Shown here: positions 23,733 to 36,199 of the stretch, in pieces
Numbering within the stretch: position 1 is the stretch's first letter
Layout of the letters: the number at the start of each line of letters is the position of its first letter
Assembly (NCBI RefSeq): GCF_023343835.1
Contig: NC_064438.1
Span: 21,658,077-21,722,076, forward strand
Length of the DNA: 64,000 nt
Direction: 5' to 3'
From: Lagopus muta
Taxonomy: Eukaryota; Chordata; Aves; Galliformes; Phasianidae
Position numbers and translations under genes: made by a program
Notes under the pieces: model-generated
Database searches by the model: none
What the model was told of the DNA's origin: nothing
Seen by the model: the letters and a program-made list of their open reading frames with translations, nothing else

Positions 23733-24443
23733 CAGAAAAAGAAAGAAAGAAAAAAAGACAGGAAAAAAGGAAAGGAAGGAGAAGAAGGCCCTTAACTCCT
23801 TTGGGATCGGGGGCTCCGGCGGTTCCCTGTCCCCAGCAGTCCCCCCCGAGCCCAGCCCGCGTGTCCCCCCGCTGCCCCCGGCTCATTTCCCAGCGCGGAG
23901 AGGGGCAGCCCCTCGGCTTTCATCTCTTTGTATGTATTTGGGGGAGCGGGGGGCGGCTCGGGGGGCCGGCGGGCTGAGGCAACCGCCTCCCCCGGCGTGT
24001 TTGTGGGGAGGCAGCAGCCGAGGGGACGGAGCGAGCCGGGGGGTCACCGCTCGACGCTGCCCTTGACAGAACGGGGCTCCCCCCGCGTCACCCGCGCTTG
24101 GTCCCGAATCATTCCTCTCTCTCAGAGCCGTGCGTCCGCCCCGGGCTCCCTCAGGTTTCTGTTCCAAGACAGCTTCCAGAGGATTTTCCCTCCTTATTCT
24201 CTTTATTACCTGCTTAATTCTTTCCTCGTTTTTCCGTTTTTCTCTTTACCTCCCGGTTTTTCCCCCACTGCAGCTCCCTCTCTTCCTCTCCACGACTTAA
24301 TAAAAAGCAAAGCAGCTTAACGCACGCCGTTTTTTCCCCACTGCCAGGCAGCCCTGGAGCCGGGCGGCAGTGGGGCGCTCCCGATGCCCGCTGCCCGCAG
24401 CCGGAGGAGCCCCGAGCACCTCCTGGGCCGCCGTGCGCGCTGC

Positions 24444-24505
24444 GTGCGGGCAGTGCAGGCGGTGAGGGCAGTGAGGGCTGTGCGGGCAGTGAGGGCTGTG
24501 CGGCT
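24444..24505 (+). repeat. 9-bp GC-rich minisatellite, about seven units
   Basis: Tandem units start at 24444, 24453, 24462, 24471, 24480, 24489 and 24498, variants of GTGMGGGCW (for example GTGCGGGCA, GTGAGGGCA, GTGAGGGCT). The last unit is partial. One strand would translate as repeating Val-Arg-Ala, but no gene context supports coding. Confidence 0.85.
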
Positions 24506-26641
24506 GTGGAGACACCGCTCTGCGAAAGAAACCGTGCAGATCTGTGGCGATTTCTGTTCAGCGAAGCTGATGCTGAAATAACAGCAACAAATGAGAGAGG
24601 GGGAGATTCCAGGATGGAGCGGGAAACGATGGAAATGAATTTTCTTTTATTATTATCTTTTCGTCAGCGCCAGGGTGCGGGTTCCGGGGCTACCGACGGG
24701 TCGGTTCGGGGAGCGCTGCGCGGCCCCTCCTAGCCCCGGGCTGCAACGAAAACTAAATTGGGTCCCGACGGAGGTTGATGCGCAGCCCGCGGAAAGGAAT
24801 GCAATAAACCCCTCTCTCTAATGGCCGATTTGTGCCTCTGGGAGCGGGCGGTTACCACGGGAATCGTTACCGAGAGAAAAGGCGTACGCCAATACCTGGC
24901 AGAGTGGTGGTGGTGGGGAATAACGGGAAACCGCTTGTCCCGAGAGTTCTCCTTCTCCCGAGGTGAGTTTTCTCTGAAGCCCTCCCGGCTATTTTTGAGG
25001 AAGACCCGCCAGCCCCGTTCCTGTGCGCTGAGCCCCGCGAACAGAATCGCGACGCTCGGCCGCCGGGCGCCTCTCCCTGCCGCCGCCCATCCCGCACGGG
25101 ACGGCCCTGTGCGGGGCTCCGAGAGGTGGCGCGGGGCGGGAGGGACGCGACCCCATCCCATCGTTCTTCCTTCGAGTATCTCCGAATCTGCTTTGTCCCT
25201 ACAAAGAATACGTACAAGAGGGAAAAGCGGAAGAGCGGCCGAAAAGTCTGAGCTCCGCTGGGCTATTCACGAAGCGTGCTTTTGTGTGTGCTTTAGATCG
25301 GGCATAACCGCTGCTGGTTTGGGAGGCGGCACTCCCGAGGGTCACCTCCCGCACGGGGACGCCCAGGTAGGAGCGATCCGGCTCCGAGCGGCAGCGGTCC
25401 CCAGACCGGTCCGTGTCGGGACCATTCACCGCGTCCTCCTCGGAGACCGTGCGTGATCCCCTCCCGGCAAAACCTCCGAAAGAAGCGGGCTGCCGGGGGC
25501 GGCCCCGCAGGATCCTTCCCGAGGGCCGTTCGCTTTCCGTGGGTGCAGGAGCGGGTACAGCTCGGGGTGAGGCGCAGGGCGAGGGGCGGGCGATGGCGGG
25601 TGGATGTTACACCGCGACCCCTGCGAAAACGACCCCAGCCCGTCTCCTGCCACTCAACCACCCCGGCGTGTGCCACGGGCCGGCCGCAGGCCGCAGCACC
25701 CCCCGGTGCCGCCGCGTGAGTGGGGAGAAGCTCGGAATGCGCTCCTCCGCTTTTCCAGCTCACGCCGGGGGAATCCCAGGGTGAGGCACAGCGGGGGTCG
25801 GGGGGCCGCTCCGGGACCACTGCTCCCTCCTGGAGCCCCTCGCGGTGTGCGAGGAGCGGGCTCACCTCGCCGGAAGGACTGCAGAGACGCGGGCACCTTT
25901 CACCCCTCTCCCCCGCCCTTTGTCAGAGCCTCGCTCTTGGAAACCGTCTCCGGTTTATTTTCTCATTGAGTTATTTGGCGTGGTCACTTCAGAGCTGCGG
26001 GCTCCTTTTGTACCGGACCGAAATCTGAAGGTGGCCTATTTATAACGGCACTGAGAAGGAGGAGAGAGGGGAAAAAGTCCTTGTGCTAGGCTTCCTAAAG
26101 TGTTATTTGTATTATTAGTGTTATTATTATTATTTTTCCAAAGGGGCGAAGGTCGAGTCTTTATTTCAGGAGCGGACTTTGCCCAGCAACAGCCCCGTTG
26201 CACCTCTCGGCTCTGCAGCGCACCCGGCACCGGGCGGGGCTGTGCTCGGAGGTACACGTAAAATACACACATTGCCTCTATCCGTGTAATGTCGATCATT
26301 ATTAAAACGCGTTCCTGGCGGCATGAGGGAGTTTATATTGGAATAGAGCTGACCCCAGGGAGAGAGCAAGAGAAGGCTCGGGCCGGGCCGAGCTGCCCCT
26401 GCCCCCCTGGGGTCGTGCAGACACAGCGCCTCATCACTCCGAAGTCCCTCCGCTGCATCTCAGCCCCGTGCCCCGGACCGATCTCCGGGTCTGCGTTGTG
26501 TGCATCCGAACCTGGCACCTGCCTGAGCCCTCGGGCACGGCCCCCAGCCCCGCCCCGCCCCGGTTCCTAGCAAAACTTAAAAAATATATATTATTAATAA
26601 TGGTAATTTATTTGAGTCTTCCTTTTTTTTCCTTCTTCTTC

Positions 26642-26667
26642 TTTTTTTTTTTTTTTTTTTTTTTTTT
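26642..26667 (+). repeat. Poly(T) tract, 26 bases
   Basis: An uninterrupted run of 26 T, flanked by T-rich, C-interrupted sequence from about 26620 to 26700. It separates two CpG-rich blocks. AT-rich TATTATTAATAATGG lies just upstream at about 26587-26601. Confidence 0.97.
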
Positions 26668-26869
26668 CTTGTTTGTTTTTTTGCTTGTTCGTTTTCAATT
26701 CAAGGCCGAGTCGCTCTAGGGTGAAACTATGGACCCTTCTCTACGCTCTGTTCCCGGGATGCCGTGCCCGGGCCCAGCCCGAACGTTCCGTCCCTTTTTC
26801 CCCACCTCCATTATTCTCAGAAAATCACGGAACCGAAAATCAGCGCCTTTGGCATCACGGGGCCCGCGA

Positions 26870-27000
26870 TGACGCCATCAGGCGGGAGCCAATGGTAGAG
26901 CCTCGTAGGGGCGGCCCCGCGCCCCTCTCCGCGCTGCGGGACGCGGGTGGGCAGCGCAGGGCTCGGCCTGGGGAGCCAAAGTGCGCTGCCGAGCACCAAT
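26870..27000. promoter_or_regulatory. Promoter-like module (CRE half-site, CCAAT boxes, GC box)
   Basis: Within about 130 bases there are TGACG (26870-26874), GCCAATGG with CCAAT at 26889-26893, GGGGCGG at 26908-26914 and a second CCAAT at 26996-27000. All are on the plus strand in CpG-dense DNA about 4.3 kb upstream of the ALX4 ATG. The module looks like the core of a CpG-island promoter, possibly for a divergent non-coding transcript or an alternative ALX4 first exon. No exon can be assigned. Confidence 0.4.
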
Positions 27001-27450
27001 GCCCGTCAGCTGGGAGGGCATCGCAGGAGCGGAATTATCAGTGGCTATCTGCAAATTCCTTCCCGCAGGCAAAAATCCACTTGCTATTAATTTCCTCGAC
27101 ACTTTCCACTGGCGCGTGACCTCGTCAGACCTCTCTCTGAAGTCAGGGGTTATTTTTTGATCGAATCCTCAGCCCATGTGTGGCACGGAACCGCCTTGGG
27201 TTCCTCAGGACCCTCGGCACGGAGTCCCGGGTACGGGGCGAGGGCAGCCCCCGAAGGGGCCGCAATGTATCGTGAGTGAGGCGTTTCCCCTCATGGGAAT
27301 GTCCTCTTTGCCCTGCGCACGAAACAAAGAGGTCGCGGAGGACGGGGTTCCGAGCGCAAGGCAGCCGGCGGCACTCGGCGCACCTGTCAGAGCGGCTCCC
27401 CCTGACCTTTCCAAGTCGGGCAGAGCCGGGACGACCCGCGGCGGGGGGGA

Positions 27451-27472
27451 GGACGGGACGGGACGGGACGGG
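27451..27472 (+). repeat. (GGACG)n microsatellite
   Basis: Four perfect GGACG units plus a partial one in CpG-rich DNA, continuing a purine-rich run (GCGGGGGGGA) just upstream. Confidence 0.9.
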
Positions 27473-28544
27473 AGAAGAGGCCGAGTGAGGGAGAAGCGTC
27501 GAGGGGCAGCGGGGAGGGAGCTCTGCTTCGGCCCCTGCGCCACCGCCCACCACCCGCATCCCTCGGCCGGGAGCAGCCGGTGCCCGCTGCGGGGTGGACG
27601 GAAAGCTCTCCCGGAGAGGCAGGTAGGGGAGGAGAGCCCGGGCTTCGTGGAGATCCTCCCCGCTGCCGTGCTGCCCCGCTCGGAGCCCCGGCTGCGTCCC
27701 CTCGGCCGGCGGTCCCTTTCGCGGCTCCCCTGACCCCCATCTCGCACCGCTATTTCCTCCCGGGTCGTTCGCAAAAAATCCACCTTTCTTGAGTAACTAC
27801 CGAAAATCATCCCGAGAACAAACACGACGGGAGCCCGACGAATAAAGAAATTTTCAACCCGCTGCTAAGAATATTAACCGTTAAGACTTTTTCTTTTTTT
27901 TTCTTATTATAATTCTATCCCCATAAGAGAAATCACAGCAACATACCAGGCTGCCAGGGCAAACAATTTTCTGTGTGATTTGAGCCGGAGCTTGGACTCA
28001 GGGCGGCCACAGCGGCCACGGCAGCTCCCACACACGGCTCGGGCCCGTTCCGTGCGGCACTGTGCTGCTCTCACCCCTCTGCGGGCAGCGCCGATCCACG
28101 GAGCAGCCCCGGAGGGATCGCCCCCTTCTTCGAGGTTCCCATCGGGCTCAATCGGGGAGGGAATAAATGGATAGGAATTATTTTTTAGGGACTTTTTTTT
28201 TTTTTTTTGCGTGGGAAGGAGGTCAGGAGAGGCGTCGAAAAGCCCCGTCCAAGAATGTCCCGACAAGGGAGAGGAGCAGCGCCAGGATGCAAAGGGCGTT
28301 TGGAAATAACGTGCTCGACTTCTCCTCTCGGCTCCTCTCGGGACACTGTGCTGCCCAGCTGCCTCCCCCTTCCCCATCCTGTCCCAAGACGGGTTCCTAG
28401 CGAGGCTCGCTGCCGCTCCTGGAGCCTTCTGACCAAAGCTACGACCTTCACTTTTCTGTTACTCGTTTGCTTGCTTATTTTTTTAAGCCTTCCAGGAACG
28501 CTGCTTTTCCGTTTTTTTTGTTTTGTTTTATTTTTGAGCTCCCA

Positions 28545-28545
<1 letters not shown>

Positions 28546-28585
<40 letters not shown>
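28546..28585 (+). repeat. Poly(A) tract, 40 bases, at the edge of the CpG domain
   Basis: The longest homopolymer in the window: 40 uninterrupted A, preceded by T-rich sequence (about 28450-28535). It marks the transition from the CpG-rich upstream domain to ordinary intergenic DNA. Confidence 0.97.
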
Positions 28586-28588
<3 letters not shown>

Positions 28589-28589
28589 A

Positions 28590-31500
28590 ATCAGTGCTGA
28601 TAGTGTCAGTGCTGTGCTGAATGGGGGGATGTGGATCCGCAAGGCTTTCAGATCCTCTCCACAGGATGCTTCAGGATTTCTCTTTCTTACGGAAAGCACC
28701 CAATAAATGTTGCTGGCAGTGAGGCAGGCAGTGAGATTGCCTGGATGTACATTGCATGGGGATGACAGTTACTGGAAAATCTCATGCCCTCGTTTTGAGG
28801 CAGGGAAAGTGAAGCTCAGGCAAGCAATCGCTCAAACCCACACAGAGCCACAGAGTTTGCTGTCTGCTGGGAAAATCTTCCAGAGTCCTGCTGGTCTCTG
28901 CCAGCTCTATCCCGTGAGCAAACAGCATCAACTGTTCTCACAGGTGAGTTTTGGGTGTAAGAGCACTGAGACTCGCAGGAACACAGAAGGCTGGGATTTC
29001 CCCAGGTCCAGAACTTCTCCTAGAGACTGAGAAAGCTGCAGCAGTTCAGACGGATGGCTGGACACTGGTTTAGATTGCTGAGTCAGAAACCTTGGTTATG
29101 TGCAGCTGACCTCCGAACTGCATAGCCAGAAATCTCACTCAGCCACAGGGAATGAATGACTTCTGTCCATCAGCAGCCACCATCAGCTCTTAGGGATCAT
29201 CCACCCATGAAATCTCCCCATCATCTAAAGAGGGAACTAAAAAGGCCTGGGGAGGGAAAGCCTGAGTGACACCACCAGCGAACCCACCTCCAAAGCAGGA
29301 ACAATGACTTGCTATGAACTGTTGTGTTTTGGTGGCTTACAGACCAGAAGGATGGGAAAAAAAAGAAGCACAACCAACAGCAAAAATGATATTGTCTATG
29401 AAACAAAAGCAGTGCCTCCACAGCCACTGCATCCCAGGAACTGTGGCTGCACCGATGCTTGGATGGACAGCCAGAACTTCCCATCAGCAGTGACAGTCCA
29501 CTCAGCTGAGCCCCAGGGCCACCTGTGTCCTCCCTGCTGCTCAGATTTATAGAGTGTAACATTTTAATAAAAAACACACACACCTCTCCACTTTGGTGCA
29601 TTAAGAGATTTCTAGCAAAACACAGTAATGTTGCTATAAATTTCCCTCCCAGCACCCTCACAAGTAATAACTCAAGCCCCAGGATTTTGTATTTAATGTT
29701 TATTTTGATGGCTGCATTCCAGAAAGAAAAGGGAAAAAGAGGCAAAATCTACTCAACCACTCTCCCCATTGCTATTAGCCTGATGTTTTCAATAAAATTT
29801 AGTGCAAACTGGGAAACAAACACTTGGAAAAAGAAAGGAGGAAAACAAGCACACTTGGGCAAGATTCTCCTAGACATCTGCCAAGGCCTAGGCTCCAGTC
29901 CTGGCTTAAATAGCAGATGTCCTGCCGTGGGTTCTCATTATGTCCTTCATCCCTGGCACATTTGAACAGCACCCCAGGGAGCTGTACTTGTGTCAAGCAA
30001 AGTTCCACATTGGGACTGAGAATTCTGGGGGCTTGAGGTTGAGACAGCAGTCTGGAAGTTACAGATTGAATCTTGGCCACGTAACACAAGGCCAGAACAC
30101 TAGGGGTAGAGCCAGTTATGTCTGAGGTAAATGGCAGAACTATCTGAACCTCTCAGAGCACCTGCTTATCTGTGAAGCCACCAGTCCTTCACTTTCACCA
30201 GCTCAAAGTCCACGCATTCCACTGAGAAAGGAAGAAACCCCATGGATAGGTGGTGGAACATCCAGATGTGACAGAACATTTCCCAGCCAGAGTGCATACT
30301 GCAAGAGATGACTCTTGACTCTGCTGAGAGCAGCTTAAACCCTCATACAGTGGTGAATATTTACCCAGATGTGATTTAAACTTCTGATTGCTTGCCCAGA
30401 AGTAGCAACCCTTGAATTTGACTTGATTCAGATGTAGTTAAAAAAATGTGCTGAGGGCAGCAACACTACATAGCCAGGTTGCTAACTAATGAGGGATGTG
30501 TCCCATCTGTACATTGAGCACTTGCCTGCAAAGGGCACTGGGGCTGATCTTGGAGACCTTCACATTCAGAGCATGTGAAGCTCATCTGTTTGTGACACAC
30601 CAGGAGAAGCAAATGGGCTTAAAGAGTAACCAGATTTAAATATAGCAGAAAAGTCTGAGATTGCCCTTTCTGCAAGGCACATCTCAACTTTCATCCCTTG
30701 TGCTGAAAGTATGGTTGCACTTCAACTTTTTCATATGTTGCTACCAGAGCAGGATTGCCCAGATTCTGTCCTCTCCTTAGATCCCAGGCAGGTCCAGAGA
30801 TTCTCCATTCTGTTCTTGTGATGTTACGCTGAATTTTCAGGGCCAGCACACCCTCCTTTAGCCCAAACAGCACTGGTCCCCAAAGGTTCACTGGCTCATC
30901 TGTGTTCTCTTATGGGATTTCTATGGTCTCTGACTACATAAACACAATCTTCATATTTCCCCACTTTTCAGCAGGAAAATCAGAAAGATTCTGTGCCCTG
31001 GGCCAAGAACGCTGGGTTATTGCCATCCACTTCTGCTATGATGGCACAGGAGTGATCCAATCCCTTCTGAAGTGCAGGCTAATCTCACTCTTAAATTCAC
31101 GTGCAACTCTGGTCTAAAATCAACAAGGTGTATGGAGAAAACCACTCTGTAGATTCAACCTCTTCTATGCTGTTTGGCTTAGGACATGAGGTGCATGGGG
31201 CAAGTCGTACCTCATAAACCAGACACTACGGTCATGACTTCCAGAAGTGAAGGGATCTGTTAATATATTAATTCATTAATTCACATTAATTCTTGTATTT
31301 CAGTGTAAAAGACAAATGGTGTCCAAGCACCTTACTAGTAATGAGGGCTGCGGCTTCTAAGAAGGATTTGGTGCAGTTTGTGATTCTCTGAAATTTCCAT
31401 ACCATGGAAGTTGGAATGGACTTCTGCATTGGCTGCAATGTGGAATGAACTTCTTGGAACTGAATTCTGTCTTGATAACAAGCAGCCAAAAGAAAAAAAA

Positions 31501-34500
31501 AAAAAAAAGACAACCAGATCACAGTGGGCCAAAAATACGTTACACATGTTTGTGGTATCTTCCAGTGAGCCACTGTTCATTTCAGTAGCATGAAACAAAT
31601 ATCAAGGCTTGATACCAGGCACAGTGATAAAAAAGCTCTTATCTCCTTGCCAATTATGTCAAAACTGTATTTGCAGCCACAGAAGGATTAGAAAATGCAC
31701 CAGGACTTTTCCTTCAAGTTGTGCTTGCTCTATTGATTTCAGTGCAGGTGAGTGGTTTCAATGATGGTAACACCAGTTTTACACCTAAACACGGTCCTTC
31801 CATTTCTTTCCTCTCTTCAACAGAAACATAGTTGGGCAGACTATAGGCCTGAAGGGCAAGGCTGTTCATTATTACAACACAACAGCGTTAACGGAACATG
31901 TATCTGCAGTCAGCAGGAGTGATCCTCTCAGTGAACAGCTTTTGGAACTTTTGGACTCATTCTAAGAAACACATCAGTCTGGGGTCACGTGGGTCTGAAA
32001 TGTGAGCCTGTTGTATTTGGAGTGGTTAAGTTCCATCTTTTTACCTGTTAGATATTTCCCATCCTCCTTCCCTGCAGAATTCCCTACAGCAGGCTCAGCA
32101 CACTGAATACCCAGGCTGTTTTTTAACCTGTACAAATCAACACGGCCCCAAATACATCATGGTGATTTGTACAAGGCATTTGACTCCACACCTTTTCTTT
32201 CAATTCAGAAGAGGGGAAATCCAATGATGTTTTAAAAGGACAGTGCTGTTCAGAAGGAGGGCTGCATGGGCTTAGGTTGGTTATATTCCAACACTGAGAA
32301 TCAGCAAGACTCTCAGCAGGCCTGGACAAGAAGTGAGTGCTCAGGGATATGTCCACCTGAGTCCTTTTTTTATACAGCACACAGCACTGCAAAATACTGG
32401 AAGAGGCATAGTAGTTCCTCTTCAAGGCCTCAAGCAGGATGAAGGAAATATATTCTTTAAAAAACTTTAAATTGACCCAGTGGACTGACAGCCAGTTCCA
32501 AGAAACTCAGCATTTTATTCTATATTACTATTATTTTTTTTACTAGGTTAATATTCTTTTTATAAGGAGAATGGGAATAACAGTTCACTCTGGATGACTG
32601 GTATGATTTATTTCAACTCTCAGCTCTCTTCTAGCTTATATTTGAGGCAGCTCTTGGGTGATATTTCCACGAGGGCAATGAAGTAGTGTGATGCCATTTA
32701 AACAAAACAGAAAACTGAGATATGATTTTTTATATATATATATTTCTTGAGGGATAAGAAGAGATTTGTTTTAAAAACCTTCAGTCACCTTAAATCCATA
32801 AATATATTTTACCTTGGGACAAGCAGTGAGGATGAGATCACTGAGCTGCACAGATGAACAGAGACCTCACAGATATCACAGAAACCAGGGTTTGCTTCCT
32901 TGCAGAGTTGAGGATAAAGTGAAATTCTAGCCCTTGCCTGACATCTATCTCCTCTCCACACAATCAGCCCTATTGGGTTACCAGGGGCGTGAGGCTGGTA
33001 GGCTGAGGCAGTGCCCAAAAATCCTATTGCCAGAAGCAGTGGGGACAGTTTGTTGGTGTCCCCTTGGATTTCTAACCCTGACATCCTCTGCACACCTACA
33101 CAGCAGCTGTCAGCCTGCCAAGCACTGCTTGTTTTGCTAGCAGGAGCTGCCTGAGCTCACTAAGTGAATCCTTTTAGGCTGTCCTTTTTTGAGACCCCTA
33201 GCTAATGACAGTAGCAAAGAAAAAAGGGTGATTTTGATTGGAACTGCAAGATTGCGTCCCTACACTCTGTTGCAGATATGGGGAACTACTGTCACTAAAT
33301 TTATCTGGAAATTAAATTAGCCCACTGGAAGAAAGTATCTCCAGCAAAGCTAAACACAGAACCATTGCTATCCGGATCCACCTCTTTGTCTCCTGCCCTG
33401 GTTGTTGGCCCCTTATGGAACAATCCAATGTCTTTGTAGTCATTCGTACAGCTCTGGTTAGGAAGTAAAACACTACACTGGTTTTCTACAACAGAGGCTG
33501 CTCGTGGTATTAAATTAGTGATGTCTAAAGAAGTATCTGAGCTCAAAGTCGGAAGAACATGCCAACTGTCTTGACAAGTGTTCAAAAACCTCATTTCTTT
33601 AACCCATCTTTCCAGCATAAGTACAAATGCACATAAGTGCAACTACTATAGGCACATTAAGTTTGTTTTTCAACCTGCTAAAAAGATATATACATATATA
33701 TATCATTTTTGTCCAGGAAACATACTCCCAGGTCTGTGAGGAAAGTTGAGTTTTGGGAATTGCGTCCTTCACTTAGTTCATGTGAAACTGCAGTATTTCA
33801 AACATTTGGGTGGGTGTGTTTCCAATGAGAAATATTCTCTCTGGCCTCCCAAGCCCACATCATGTTGGCTCACACAGTATAGACAGTGACTTGTCCTAAT
33901 TTTTGTATGCATGGGCCTAGTCTGGCCTGCACTAAAGTCAATAAAAGTTTTGCTGTTCAGCTCATTGGCAGCAGGATTAGACTTTCTGTTTATATTACTT
34001 TTTTTATCTGTGATTTAGTTTTTCTGCCAAGGTCCATAATCACTGATGTCAAGTGGTGATAGGAAAGGCAGGAGGAGAGAGAGACTCGATCTTTTTGTGC
34101 TTGAAATACTCCATAGCAAAAGTTTAAGCACGTTACTAGTTGTGTACAAAATGTCCAGTTCTTTATATGAATGCCCACCTTCCCAGATTAGAATAACTCA
34201 GTTAAGTCACTCTGTACTCCACCCTAACACAAGAGCTCTCGAAGGTATTTGTACATCTTGAGCACTTCGGGGATTATTCAAATGCCTGGAGAGCCAAGAG
34301 CAGGAATATGCCCATTACTTGTTCTTAGAAAACTGGATAAAGTGTAGTCTGCAGCCAAAGTTAACTTTCTTTCCTCTCTGTCTGTCTGTCTCCCTCTCAG
34401 CCTGTGCTCATACGGGCCATAAGCCAATCTTCCCCATTCTCCAGAAGCAGCAGGAATAGCGACTAGTAGCATAAACACACTGATATTAAAATCTGAGCTC

Positions 34501-35900
34501 ATTCAACCATAATTGACCATAAGGAAAATCAAGTGAAGACAAAAAGCTTAGTTACACAGCTAAGAAACAAACGGTGCCTCTTCCTAGCACATAATGGTAC
34601 CTTTCTCGCTGATCAGAGATCCTCAGGAGATTCGGGTTTCAGGCAGGGTTAAAAGCTTTGTGCCTTGTTTAGTCAACGCGTGTGAACCCACTGGCTATTT
34701 TTGACTGGGAGCATTTCCTTGGCACACAGAGCATCTGCAAACAGGCGGCTACACCGTCCCCTCTGTGTTGGCACGTGAGCATCCTTTGTGCTGTGCTGGA
34801 GGAGCAGCTCAGCAATGGCATGTGGTGAGCAGCATGAGTGAAGACCACCACGGCCATAGGCTGCAGAAGTCCCTGTGAGGACACTGCGGCTTGGCAGGGG
34901 CAGCTGATGTCCCCTTGTGCTGCACTGCATGAGGGTGGCCTCAATCCCCTTTCATCCTTGAATGAGAAAATAGCTTGGCTGATGCTGGGCTGGAGCACTG
35001 ATACATCTAACCTCCCAGACTGCTGACAGACAGATGCTTTTCCAAAAAAAAAAAAATCTAAGGGCAAACCCGATTTTCTCTAACAAAGTAATAGACTTTC
35101 AGGCACAGGAATTTCTTGTGGGTTTGGATCATTACTGTTAAATGTTATGGTGAAAGTATCCTTGCTATGTCCCTTCTTCAGCACATACAGTCACTCAGAG
35201 CTGCTCCAAATTGCCCGGGCAAGGCTCTCAGTTACAGAGGTAAATCTAGGATAAATCCACAAGACTCCAAGAATAAACAATACCAAGTCTGGGTCTGAAA
35301 GAAGATTCAGGGAGCTACAGGCTGGGTAGTCTGATATTGGTCATGGATTAAACACTGCAGAGGCTATGGCAAATTGCATCGTCAGAAGTCTCTTGCCTGT
35401 GCATGGCTTCACAGGATCTAGCCCTGTAAGATAAATGCTTGTTTTTTCCAAACGCCAATACAGGCCTGCTTGACAAAGTCAACTTACATTCAAACTGGCA
35501 ACTAGAATTCCTTGATGATATCTGTTTTAACACTTCTAGATTGAAAGCTTGTATAATATGGGATTAAAACAGAATTCCTTAGAAATGAATTTATTCATGG
35601 ATTTTAATGCATAGGCGACACTAGTAGAGCACTGCATATTTCTGGGGACAGATGTTGCACAACCCTCAGTAAGACCACACATTACACCCAGCTCTGTCTG
35701 TCTGGCAGTGGAAGTGCTGGCAAGGTGGGATCAGCAAGGAAATCTTAAGAGTGGGCAGCTGTGCAGAGAATGATTCCATTGGAGACTAAGGCTGGGGATC
35801 ACCAGCTGCAGATACTTGCAAACAGAAATGTCTACGCACACGGGGTTTCTCCATCCTGCAAGCAAAAATGCATCCTAAGCTGCAAAGGCTGGAAACTGGA
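28590..35900. other. Upstream intergenic DNA, no gene recognised
   Basis: Average-composition non-coding DNA. Notable items are a cluster of TAAT/ATTA words at 31262-31289, a 16-A run at 31493-31508, (TA)n-like patches near 32730-32744 and 33686-33703, and a short CTGT repeat at 34377-34390. One minus-strand frame is open for 174 codons at 29221-29745, but it has no domain, a T-derived Phe-rich patch and a near-chance length. Confidence 0.7.
31262..31289. promoter_or_regulatory. Cluster of homeodomain-type TAAT/ATTA half-sites
   Basis: Within 28 bases there are TAATATATTA (31262-31271), TAATTCATTA (31270-31279) and a further TAAT/ATTA pair to 31289. These are spaced-palindrome arrangements of the kind paired-class homeodomain dimers can bind, though not the ideal three-base spacing. 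It could equally be AT-rich background. Confidence 0.3.
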
Positions 35901-36199
35901 GCTAAACAAATACACCCTTGGAGCGAGGTATCCTTCTGTAGCCTCTGACAGCAGCGCTGCCTGTCAGGGAAAGAGGGGTGTCGTGGAGTTCGAAGACTCT
36001 CGGGCACGCTTGGTGGCGTTCTGCAGGACGTGCTCCAGCCCAGCTTCTGGGGAAGCCCTATTGCCCGTGTAATACAGGAAGCCAAGTGGCCGCAGCCGTC
36101 CCTGCTGGTCTCAGAGCCTGTGAGTAAAGAAGCGGAGGCACTTGGCTTTTGCAGTGGCATATGGTGATACGAAAGCTCCTCGGTCATTTAAGTGTTTTG

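Larger units (their letters stand above)
23030..28430. promoter_or_regulatory. Extended CpG-rich domain upstream of ALX4
   Basis: A series of CpG-dense blocks (about 23030-23640, 23790-24570, 24680-26580, 26720-27760, 27960-28430) is separated by short AT-rich spacers and homopolymers. It contains no recognisable exon; long open frames here reflect the scarcity of AT-rich stop codons. Known developmental transcription-factor loci often have such multi-kilobase hypomethylated, Polycomb-bound domains, and I infer the same here. Confidence 0.65.

Noticed and set aside
24444..24505. Val-Arg-Ala repeat peptide
   Set aside because: The 9-bp unit length keeps any frame open. No coding context, so it is listed only as a minisatellite.
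24821..25456. 211-codon plus-strand open frame, with similar frames at 25293-25865 and 27205-27825 on minus
   Set aside because: All lie in the CpG-rich domain, overlap on opposite strands and show only low-complexity composition.
29221..29745. 174-codon minus-strand open frame
   Set aside because: Near the longest chance frame expected in a window this size. No domain, and a Phe run comes from an A-rich stretch.
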